Under the pieces are notes generated by a model. The model ran no database searches. It was not told the DNA's origin and worked only from the letters and a program-made list of their open reading frames with translations. Shown one piece after another: positions 1 through 11,593 of a DNA stretch of 64,000 nucleotides. Every line of letters starts with the position of its first letter. The stretch's first letter is position 1. The DNA comes from Stereocaulon alpinum (taxonomy: Eukaryota; Ascomycota; Lecanoromycetes; Lecanorales; Stereocaulaceae), in contig JAEUBA010000036.1 in the NCBI GenBank assembly GCA_018257865.1, positions 233,163 through 297,162 on the forward strand, read 5' to 3'. Both the position numbers and the translations under genes were made by a program.

Positions 1-2531
1 GAGCCCACGGTAGATGGCGACAAGTTGACAAGAGTTCGACTTTCAACGGAGGCGGCAGAGATTGGCGAGCTGCAGTTGGATTGCGTCGGTCTGACGACGG
101 CGAGTACACTGACTCCTGACTCCCCTACAACCTGAGCCTCGAGCGTTCGGCGATTGGTAATTTCCACTGATACCGCCAACACTTTGTTCAAAGCAGCGAC
201 ATAGTAAGGTTTACGCCAATTTGGACTTGGTTGGGGCATTGCTCTATCACAGAAGGTTGAGACAGCTTCCTGGAACTTTTGGAGCACCTGTTGAGACTGA
301 GAATCGTACTATGATCAATTAGTGAATGCATGATCCAAAGAACTTAACGGCACTCACTCTACCACTAGATTTGAGCGTCACTTCAACCTCACGCGGATAG
401 CGCAGCAGTCCGGCACACAGCTGGAATTCCGCTTCAACGACGTTTTCGTGAAATGCCTCAATGCCAGCTTTGCATTTGAGCGGTTCAATTATCGTTTCGA
501 TCATGTCTTGAATATCTGCAGCATAGCTTTGCGCGTAGCAAGCTAAATGCTCAGGTAGTAAACCTTCATTACGCTCTGGTATACTAGCATGCTCGACATC
601 TGGGAATAACCATGTCAGCTCAGGGTATATCTACGGGTAGTTGCAGTAACCTACTATCGATAAACGTAGAGCAATCTTCCATAATTGGTCCGTCCCTAAG
701 CATTCTTAATGGCTTCTCATGCATGCTTTTGTCAGAGCTGCCAGTTACACCAAGAGAATTTGTCAGATGGGAGCTTTCTTCACATGCGAGCTGATCCATG
801 GCCATCAAGAAGCACTGTAGGTCATCCCCATCAGAGAACACGTGCTGCCATTGAAACATATGATTAAAGAACTCATCCCAATCGTAGAACTTGTCGTCTT
901 TATGCAACATGTACGCGCAAGCACACGCCACATGCATCAAGGAGAACACATCTACAAACTCGCTCGCGAAGGTGTCTTTGAAACATTTTTTCATGGCGCG
1001 GATTCCTCGAAAGAAGATAGCGGCCGGAGCCAATGCCGAGCACCGTGAATGAAGATGAGGCGTAGAAGTTAGCCTCTGCAGCCATTCGTTATTCACGACT
1101 GTTACGAGGTCGTAGAGCTCTTGGACGTATTCTTGGGTGCGGGCCAAGCCACCTCTCAAGGACCATCGATCGTTCCGAACAGGCCACGACGCATCATTTG
1201 CAAGGATGTCGCCAAAGACGTAGGCTAGCGACAGACTATCCTCGGCGGAGGCTGCATACTCTTGGCTAATCGACCCGCTATAGACAGGATCGAAGGCTTT
1301 GTTAGGCTGGGCACACAGGCGTTGGGCTGGCTGCATTGACTGTGGGAACTCGATTTGCGTTCTGCTGGATGGATATTCAGGTAAAGGTGCCATCAATCGA
1401 CATGAAGGAAGATGACCGGGGAATGGTGGATGAGGCTGGATATCACTTTCGCAGCACCTCTTGGGTACTGAAGCGTCAATGCTGTCCAAGGCCGGACTCT
1501 GGTTCGATAGTAACATTGTGGACGCTGCACGGGCCAAGTGGCTACAAGAGCTACAGCAGAGGTGCCTGCGGCGTTGAGAAGATTCGCTGCGCTCGGCTGG
1601 GCTGTCGGGCGTGACTGGGAGTTCATGATTGGGATTCGGTGTACGCAATCCAGCCTGAGCCCACAGGTTTTCTCCGGAGCAAAGTTCCGCTCGTAATTCA
1701 GCTTCATTGGGAGACTGCAATTCGTAGACTGATCTAGGTCTTAGCAAGTCCGACATTGTGAACTTTTCAGTAACAGAGCCTTTCAATTCTGGTATACTTT
1801 CTTGGTATGGCTTCGAACCGAACACCTCAAAGATTTCGGGACCACATTTTTCGGTGGTGATACCCTCTGCATGTACTTCGCACATTTGTCGTGATCTCGG
1901 ATCCATCTCGGGCTTTCGATACAGCCCAGAAGTATTGCTGATATGTCCGTTCAGGGGGTTAGACTTCGCTTTCGCGCTCTTTCGGCTGAAATGATTGAAG
2001 AAGGCTTTCGCCTTTCTCATTCTCGAACTCTTTCTCCGCATCATTTGGGATGGAATCATCAGCTGAGATGGGATAGCTTCTCTTGTATTTCCAGAGCTCC
2101 AGAAGCGTTCCGGCTTCTTGCACTGCGGACACCAGTAGCACGCATTAGGGAGCCAAGGACATGTTGAAGTATGACAGACAGTCGAAGCTTGGCTTTCAAA
2201 CTTATTGCGGCACCATAGCAGTGGGCACATGCATAGCTCGGAGACATCTGAGACCAGAGGTCGGACGTGTGCGACCCAATTTTGGAATGCTTCCCTGCAA
2301 CTGGGTTCAGAAAGATCGCCATAGGGGCTCTTGGCCTTAAGTTGCTTGAGACGATGCTGAAGTCTACACACACTTGTTAGCGAGCAGCTCAAGTCTTGTG
2401 ACATGGGGTAATTACACGCATGGTAGCACATGTACGTCCCAACCCAATAGCTTTTCACTCATTGCGGGTAGAGCAGCCGAATCCTGTTGTATTTCAGGAT
2501 GAAGCAGCTCGTGGCAGGGTTTTCCAGCCAT
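1..2531 (-). CDS. C2H2-type fungal regulatory-like protein, first paralogue (3' end cut by the window edge)
   Basis: Hand-built model: complement(join(<1..308, 358..599, 655..2363, 2416..2531)), at least 791 residues. The introns are 52, 55 and 49 bp (donors GTAATT, GTAGGT, GTGAGT) and all junctions close in frame. The first ATG in frame is at 2531. Residues about 70-125 hold a Cys-rich block (CMCPLLWC, then CPWLPNACYWCPQC), which I associate with a family of fungal C2H2 proteins. The middle is Ser/Pro-rich and low complexity. The C-terminal half carries a helical block (FVDVFSLMHVACACAYML, then FNHMFQWQHVF) that matches the gene at 9038-11593 in sequence order and intron positions. The last exon is open to base 1, so the C-terminus, probably with C2H2 fingers as in the paralogue, lies outside the window. 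Function is unknown; nuclear transcription regulation is inference. Confidence 0.72.
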
Positions 2532-5500
2532 TTGGCCTAGTGAATAGACTACACGAAGAGCGAGTAATGTGTATGTTCGGGTGAAGAGTGGCAAGAAGTC
2601 TGGCAAGAAGTGCTGACCTAGAAAAGGAGAAAGGCAAAACGCAAGTCGAAGGACCCCAGTGCAGGTATGGTACGGAATCAATCGAGGTTGGTACCAGGTA
2701 CATAGCAACTTCGGATAAACAGTGACGGCTGGGTGAAAAGGACGGCATGTATGAGGCCTAAGAGGGAGTCTCCCTAGGCTTACTCAGGACAATGCAGTCG
2801 CCGATACTTAGTCCTGGATAAGGCTCTCCGGTAGTACCCATGAAGGACTTAGCGTGATGAGCTGACGAAGGACTTGCATGCATAACGGGATCTGCTGAGG
2901 TGCTCCTGCAGTCCATTGGCAAGATAAGAGGATCCTGATCGGCCGGTTTCCCCAAGGACTTTGGCCATGTCTTTTGAGCCGCTCTTGTGTAGTCCATCCT
3001 GCATAGTGGGTCCTTCCGGCCCCTCTCATATGGTCCCTAACCGAGAACGTAGGAGCCATGACAGGTCCATCAAAGTGAGGCTTTCCAAGAAAGAAGGCGA
3101 CAGGCTAAGCCGAGGAGGACGATGTGCAGTTGTGGAGAAGGACTTAGTGTAGAGTAGCAGTGTAGAGTAACAATAGTTCCACACTAAGAAGCGAAACGAG
3201 ACAGACCTGCGAAAGTCCCCTCAATTTCTTTGTCGAACGCAAATAGCGGAGTGGGATGGATCATGAAAGCCTCCGCGAGATCAGCGCTTTTAAGGATCAC
3301 ATGTATCTCCGTAAGTGTGAGAAAAGCATCTGTTGCCGTGTCAGTCGTGATTGCTATCACTGACAGTTGCTCTTGCAATTTTACCCGCCAAGGCTACCAG
3401 AGGGGCTGCCGTTTAGCCTTGGTGACCAATCTGCTAATCTAGATCTGGAGTTGCCGACTGGCTGAACGTCACGTTTCACGATCGATAACATGCATGAGCC
3501 ACGTAGCTGAAGTCCAGGTCCAAGAAGCGTATAGTACAAGAACACTTGATATGGTACCGAAGCCATATAGACGGTTCGAGGAGCCCTGCAGTCTCTGGGC
3601 GCTGTCGCTGAATCTGTGCCAAAATTATCCAGGTTCTGAAATGTTAGAACTTTCGCGGGATAAGCAGCTACTAATGTATACAGAACAGAATACACAGCCT
3701 TCTCCGTGCCTTATATTATCAAACCAGGAGCATACGGCCCTGCCAATCTAATGTCAAACGGTGCTTACGGCGAAAACGGCGCAAAGAATGCACACAGAAC
3801 TCACGCGACCCTTACAGGGATCGGCATCGTCCACACGATGAAGCGGGCCAAGGAACGGTCGTACCGGCAAGCTTACGCTACATGATGCAAGCAAGACCAC
3901 GTTAATACTTTCTGTGTTAGCGCTGTATGAACCCAGGAAATCACCCACATAGAGTCTCCTAGAATCTCAACCGGCAGGAAAACATTCCACGGACATTACA
4001 GGCAGTCATTTAATACACTACTCGCAAACTCCTCGAGAGTATGCCCAATGGCTTTCACCCTGATGTATGTGTGTCGAGAACGAGGCGAAATCAGCAACAG
4101 CGGCCCAGCGTCAAGGGGTAAGCAGACTAGCTATGCACGAGCAACACCCTAATCTGCAGCAAAGGTAGCGACGGCCGCTAGAAAGAGGGGCACATTGTCA
4201 ATAACGGTTCCTCAATAGGTATTTACTAGCCCTTCGATACGTTAATCTTGGCAACATCGATATAGCTGTTCGTATGCCGATTACCTTGGTCATCATACAA
4301 ATTGAGAAGGTCAAGGCTCGCAAACCTGACCCAGCGTCGTTGGTGCTCGAATGTGGTGAGTCCCCACCTCTTGAGCATAGTCCCTGTCAGTTCAGTATCG
4401 CATTCCCCAGGTTGTGCATCGATACTGTGAAAACGCAAATGTGGCTTTAGGCAGGGCGATCACTGGTGGTGGGGATTGTCAACGTAATCGTGCCACGAGA
4501 ACACATTGTCACGGTGAAGCTTAGATGCAGGCTGATGGATGCTATTGGTCCCCTAAAGATGAAAGCTCAGATGAAACTTCTCAACAGGCACGGCGACCGA
4601 ACTGTTTTCGTTCCGGCTTACAAGTCCATATGCGCTCATCAATGGCAAAGCATCCATCCTGAGACCTGAAGAAATCGTACATTAGATCGGGTTGATCGGC
4701 CCTGTATTAGCCCGACCCAAGAATCCTACCTCTTTAGGCGTTAGGGCAATCTCTAGGGCCGCTTGGAAGCCCGCCCAGGAATTCACCGTCAGCATTTGAG
4801 CCGATGCGTCAACAAAGTCTGGGCGATCTGAGAACTGCGTGGTTCTGACTGCGCTTCAAAAGATTGAGAGTGTGTCAGACGTTAACATCTGAAATACTCT
4901 ATAAGACGTTTGCAGCAGGATTCAATGGGATGGCTCGTTGAGGTGGCAAGTCAGCATCCGGAAACAGGGTAGGCCTGAATTTGACAGCTCCTTCGTCTCC
5001 ATCCGATCATATGTGCAATTTAATGGCGAAGCACTGCTACAGGCTAACGAATCATGCCTAGAGCAGGTCGATGACAAGTTATTGCTGTGCGGGAAGTTGG
5101 ACATAATGACAACTCAAGAAACACATCGCTACACCCAATGATATGGGCTCTTGAATGGGACCTACCTTACATTTCTTGGCCAAGCGCCCAAAAAATCAAA
5201 CCTTATGTTCTCGTCGTTTGAAATACTTGCAAGAGCCATTCCCTAGCCGAGGAATGGCCGATTGTTTGACTATCATTCTAACACATCGACTTGCGTGTAA
5301 GGCACCCTGCCGAGCAACAAAAACATAGGGCAAATGAGATCCGTTGAGATCGTTGATGACTAAGAATGGCAAGTCCTCTCAAGGGCCAGAGGCCTGTGGG
5401 TTCCTCTCGAACGGCATGTAGCTGGACTGACTTTCGGCAGTTGCACAGTCGTCAAGATGAGACGTCTTCAGGCCCCTTTAAAGCCGAGATCGGACGCAAA

Positions 5501-8500
5501 CTCAGTAATTCCAATTGATGACATGCTAGACAATAACCTACACTCACCAAGAGGAGGCGGACCCTCGCAGCAGGCCGACGATCTCAGACAGACCCACGGG
5601 AAACGTGACTACCAGAGAGCGGCCTTCTATCATCACAGCTGTGGTGCCAAGAATATCCCGGACGGTGTGTCAGATGTAGGCTGACTATCAGTATGGACCA
5701 AGACGACTTGAGCGTACATAGAAAGACGCCAGTGGGAGACCTGGGGTTGATGTGTGGTCTTCCGGGGCGCTAGCCATAGGATCCTAACTGGCTTTTGCTA
5801 GCGCGTTTGAAAAGTACCTAGTCCTGCTAGTTCCCGGCGCCCACAGTTTCGCTTCACTGACTGGAAAGTAATCTTGACATGACGAATTACGAGACATGCT
5901 CTTCTCGGAAGCGACGTGGTTGTTCCAGCCTGCTCTTGGCTTGCCATTCGAAACGGGTCTTCTGCCTGGAAATTTCACCCCAACAGTAGACTAATGGGTC
6001 TTGCAGCACCAACAGGAGGCCACACAATCTGCTCGATGTTGACATTTGCTAAATAAGGAGCGGGTACTGTTGACCTGTCAATCTAGCACACTTTCTATCC
6101 ATTATAACTAGCATTGCTTAGTCTTGGCCTTGCCCTTACTAGGTATGTACGGTACAACGTGAGCCCCGTACCAACACGAGAAGGGACCCTGCGCATCCTA
6201 CGGCTATATACTGCTGGGTTACTACCCGGTGCTCTCAGTTGCTGTTGCTCCACGTCTAGCCATTGGTTTGCAGCGTTAGAGGCTCAAGGGAACTCGGCCC
6301 TTACGAGCCAGGACTAGTCTAATCGTCATTCAATGGTTATCTACCGTAGGAGCATTCGGGGAAATCGAATGCTATCTGCTACGCCCATCGCATCTGCATT
6401 AGCTAATCCGGGGGAAACTCAGATACTGAAAGCCATGATCTCTCTGTATCGAAGTATCGAAGATAACATTGGATCGATACTACAAGATGAGGCCTCATAA
6501 GATGCTTCCAACAGCATTTTCTGTCACGAATGATTCGAAGCTTTGTGCTGAAGTTTTTCTTTCTCAATGACAAATTGAATCCCCTTGGTTTTCTGGCTGT
6601 TGTTTTGACTGGTCACAAGAAGCAAAAATCTAAATAAAGATATGAAGAACATCGAGTAGGCTATTCGCAACCATCATCGAGCTAGCTTCCCCACAAATAC
6701 TAATATCAAAAGTCTATACAATCTTTCTTCCTTCTTGTACCGGGCCCACCATACATTCTCTACGCTATCTTGCTCTCATCCAGGGATGGAATGGCGGCCC
6801 TCTCGCCTTACAGAAGTCTAATCTGCTCCACCCAACCCAAGACGGATATATCGAGGATCGCATATCTCACAACGGTCACTTAAAACGTCACTAAGCGTCC
6901 CGGTGATGGTCATGGAGAGACACATTTTGTTATCATCGACTCTTATATGGAAACCACGGATACCATGACAAATCGCCTCAGCCAGAGTTTACCGCTGAAG
7001 CGGGCTCGGATTGGAGCGCTTTCACTTTGAATGAGTGCATAAATGATAGTCTTCAAGGTGCCTGCACAGTCCTCACCAGATTATCGAGTCCGAAATGGAA
7101 TGCTCAGCCCGTCAAAGGAAATATGCATCGTGATGTTCAGATTGATCAGGCCAACGTAATTGCCTTGCACAGTGAATCCAGACATACACCGGGACTCACG
7201 GTTGTTGTCTAGTGCTTCGAAATCTGGCTTTGTTTCATGTTCTCCCATAGTCCTTTTCAGAACTGTCAAGTTTGACCTTATGAGTCTGCACCATGAATCA
7301 TAGGAAGACTAGTTACCCGGGTGCAAGATGGTGCGAGTCTCTCCAGTGGCTTCAGCTGTATCAAATCATTGTTCTTCGGTCTTGATCACCCCCAGTATCC
7401 TAGCGTACTGTCTGAATTTCATTAAGCAGTATGTGGGCGTACAGTACAACACATCACTTCTTGCAACCATGCTATCAAGGCCAACAAGTAGAAACCATAC
7501 CCTAGCATGATCGTGCTGGAATGTAACTTCCTCTTGCTCTGTGCGCTTTTACTGGATCGCGCATACTTTTGCGTCTTCACGATAATGAATCGCTTACGCA
7601 CAAGCAATAAAGAATAAATCTTATGTCTCATCGCAACAAGCCAAGCATAGGGAATAAGTATCATCTGGGATCCTCTTTCTGGGATGGCTATGAACATAAA
7701 CTCAACGTTTCTAAGCTGCCGATGGCTTTCCTGTCCAGCCTTGACTGTGAAACCAGCGAGTCACATTGGTGACGGGAACCCACCCTCGCGACATTGAGTG
7801 CATTTCCGTGAGTTATATTTACATCTAATGCCATTATCTCATGGAAAGCCGCCGTTGTTATGATCGCTGCCGACACCCAACCACCAGAAGTTGCTTGCTT
7901 CACTCATTGATCTTCCCCCTCCGTTGATCCTCCGCTCCACCTCTCAGAGATATGCGGTAGCCTAAGTCAGGGACCGAGACGTTGCTACACCTACCGCTAA
8001 CGACCCATGCGTCTCCGGTTTCCTGCGCCATTCTTCTACGGGCGAGTACCTCTGCTATTGTACTCGGCGTCGAAGCTTAGCATCAGTGAGGCGGGGATTC
8101 TGTACAGACAGATTCTTCTCACGTCCGTTTAGTGGAGTGGATGTCAGACATAGCAGATACAAAAGGTAGCACGGAAACCTCGACGTACGACATGCTCCGC
8201 TGGCTTGCTAAGAGATATGAAGATTGCTGTGGGTGGGAAGGCTCGGTACCAGGCCGCTTGAGGATTTGGGTTGTAGAGTCGCGCAAACGAAGTCACTTGT
8301 ACAGAAAGCTCTGTTGAGGCGGTATTCCTCCTGCTTTTGTCTCGAGTGTGGAATGAATTTGGCGCAGATTTCCGGGTAGGTCTGCTCTCTTATATACACA
8401 TGTTGTGTTTGCGTGCGTTTTCTCGAAGGAGCGGTCCTCTGGCCATCTGCCTCTCAGATCCATCGTATGTTATGGTAGTAGTGTTCCGCGGTGAGGATCC

Positions 8501-9037
8501 CAAACCTAAGGGTCCTCCGCCACGAAGGTCCTCAGACGCTACATCTTCACCGGGTTCCCCGTTCGCGCACCAAATCTCAGATCAAGGCTTTCGCGACTCG
8601 AGCGTTTCTACAAGACTCCTAGGAGCCCCTATTGCCGAGAACCCTGCTGAAGGGATCATGCGGTCGCAATCACTTGCCAAACAGTGACTCAAGCAGGAAT
8701 ATAAACCATCAATGTGTGCGATTCTCCCCGACAATGGAACCTTGTTACAATATAGTCAGTGTTCTATTTACATATTGGGCATATATACATTTACTCATTG
8801 TCATGTCTCGTCAATTCATGCGATATCTCAACCCCTAAAACTGCTTCATTCATATGGTGACTCAAACGCCGGTCGATATCAGATTGTCCTGCGAAACGCC
8901 TTCTGATGCAGCATAACATCTGCTCAGCACATAAGCAAAGCGGGAAAAGAAACATGGGTATCAAGCATAAATCGTGACAAAGCGTCGACTCGTCCAAACA
9001 TCCTCATTAAGTGCCAAAGTATCGAGATTGTCTGGGG
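2532..9037. other. Gene-poor stretch between the two C2H2 paralogues
   Basis: About 6.5 kb of balanced composition with stops in all six frames. The open frames present are short (about 116 codons at most), with no recognisable motifs and no splice-linked partners that extend them. I found no transposase or reverse transcriptase motif, no tRNA-like cloverleaf and no strong repeat. It could hold decayed genes, long UTRs or non-coding transcripts, but nothing here supports a call. Confidence 0.6.
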
Positions 9038-11593
9038 TTACCCCGTTGATCTTCGCCGTCGCGGCGTAGGTGCCGACAAGTGTGGTGGTAATGCTGGGCC
9101 GTGTTGCCGTTCCATATGCCTTCTGAGGTTATCGGTGCGGCCAGCTTTGAAGGTCACATCGCATTCAGGAGCTGGACATAGTAGAGGTGGACCAGAGTTA
9201 TGCTCAGCCTGCACGTGTCGCCGCAGGCTCCTGCTCTGTGACAACAGCTTGCCATAGAATACCTTGTCACAGTGCGGGCACCTCGTAACACCGGTGGTCG
9301 ATTCAAGAGAGACCGCGGAGGCGGTGGAAGACGATGGAGAGGTATATTGGGACGGAGGGTCCTTCCACATGGGCTGATCCGAGGTGATCGGGACATCTAC
9401 GGCGTCTACGGGCAAGCCCTGTGTAGAATTGCTCGGGTAAGCGATGGGAGTGTTCATATAACTATTGTCGAGATATGCGATCTCTGAAAGGTTTGGGAAA
9501 GGTGAGCGCGGCAAGGAATGCGTCGTAGGAGAACTTGAAGGGTCGAAAAGTAGAGAAGGCAGTCCGTTCGATAAGGGTTGTAGACTTGCAATTGGGGCTA
9601 TCTGCACCGCAGGAACCTGCCACGAGAGACAAGAACTGAATGATGGATGTTGTTCTCTTTGGACATGCAATTTCGACACCATGCCCAGATGTATCGCGTA
9701 GTAATCGTTGCGCCAACTGGCATCCATCGGATACATAGCAGTGTTGCATCGAATAGCGACATCATTCCTGAATGTTTCAAGCGTTCCGCTTGACATTTGA
9801 GGGGACTGCTATTGGTCAGTGGGCACCATGGCCAATCTTTGGATTTGCCGATTTACCTTGCTGCACCAGATCAAGACGACCTCGAGTTGACGTATGCCTC
9901 CAAATAGGCCCTTTCGCAACCAAGCCTCGGCCCGGTTTGTATGATTGTAAAACTCTGGAGTGGTGTATTGTTGACGCAAGGGCTCGATCAAGTGCTCGTG
10001 CATGGATTGGATGAAGCGAATCTGTGGGCTGCGACACTCATGAGATATAGGATTGTGTTCGAAATCGCTGATGATATTTGCATACTCAAATACTGTGCTT
10101 GCGTTAGACCAAGCCCTCGAAAATGATGTCTAAGCAACACTTACAGTCAAGAAATCTTGAACACTCTCGGATCACTGCTCCTCCAATGAGTAAGCTAGGC
10201 TGGTCTGATGGTTCCCAGTCAGTTGACGTCCGCTCCGTTACATCCGCGCTGGGGTCGACTGGCGATTGGACGATCATTGCTTCAGGGTCTCTTGAAGAAT
10301 ATATTGCTGTAGGGTATATCGTCGGTGAAGATGTACGCAGCTGATCCAGCGCCAGAAGAAGAGTGTCTGGGGTTTCTTGCCGACACCACAACCGATTCCA
10401 GACCCTAGCAAAAAGACGCATCTCTGCTCCGTCGGCTAGAGCATGATACCATTGGTATAAATCTGAAGAGAAGTCATCCCATATACATGTGTCATCACCT
10501 CTGCCGTTAGCAAGCGTAAAGGCAAAGGCAACGTGCATCAAGGCAAAAAGTTCACCAAAGGTCCTAGGCAAGACACCATGGTAACAGTCTTGCAGAACCT
10601 GAACCCCGGTATCAAAAAGCCAGCATTTAGACAATGCTGAGCAGTACCCGTAGAGTTCAGGTATTGACGCCAGCTTCGGTGACCACACAGTATGTAAGCC
10701 ATAGATAATGTCACAGACGCCTGCAACTAAGGTGTCTGGAGTGATTGAATCTTCGCCAGATAGGTAAATTGGAAAGCCCTTGATGATCGGGGCCCCAGTG
10801 CGGCCTGAGGGATCACTGACCAAGATGCTAGGTAGCCGACGGCTGTAGGAAGAAAACTCGGAAGGGGTCCGCGCGTAGCGATTACGATCAGTGGATAGCA
10901 TGTGGGGATCGTAGTCTTCTATAGGTACATTATCGTTGATATCCGTCCTTTGCGTAGATGCAAGGTATCCAACCGAGCTCGTTGGACTTGCGCGGCCCGA
11001 TGAGAATACGACGTCTGTAGTGAGGCGAGTATTGTAGGGATTGTCTGACACTGTGCCATACTGCGTGGCGGTGTTCCGATCTTGTGTCCCGGCGTCTTTG
11101 GTGTGATTCCAAGGGGTCGGGCTGAATTGTGAGCCGACATGCGCAACATATAGAGGAACATGTATTTGCGTGTCGCTATGGAAGATGTCCTGACCGTCAA
11201 GCTCCTGTATATGGCCTTCAGGCCGCTCTTCCTCAAGATATGACTGTCTGTTGAAGGCCCGGTCTGTATCGTACTGGGGAGCATCCGGCATTGGCTCATC
11301 GTTTGGATATGGATCGAATTCGTCCTGCTGACTCCCGAGGGTCGCACCATCACAATAGCCTTGGGAGCCAGTATCAGCAGGGGACCGGTGTAGCGCTGAT
11401 TGAGTAGGGCTCGCTGCAGGGTTCGGTGTGTAGTAGACAGGTTCAACATCCGAGCCATGCTCGAGGCATGAAGGGGCTTCAAAATTTTGCGACGCCCTAA
11501 CGGTATGTTACTAACATCCATTCGGTGGAGGTTGTCGGAAACTGACCAGTCTGGTGCCTCTTGCGCAACAGGCCTCACTCCGCTCATTGTCAT
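9038..11593 (-). CDS. C2H2 zinc-finger protein, second paralogue
   Basis: Model: complement(join(9038..9808, 9857..10092, 10145..11496, 11547..11593)), 801 residues. Introns of 48, 52 and 50 bp have donors GTAAAT, GTAAGT and GTCAGT, and all phases match. The C-terminal 80 residues carry two C2H2 fingers: C-x2-C-x16-H-x4-H starting CPHCDKVFYG, and C-x4-C-x13-H-x3-H starting CPAPECDVTF. A helical block (FGELFALMHVAFAFTLANG, then FSSDLYQWYHALADG) aligns with the protein encoded at 1-2531, as do the exon junctions after FLD/FID and the IEPL segment that follows. It lacks that paralogue's N-terminal Cys-rich block. In-frame ATGs at 11632 and 11587 are alternative starts. Likely a DNA-binding nuclear protein of a lineage-expanded fungal family; targets unknown. 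Confidence 0.78.
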
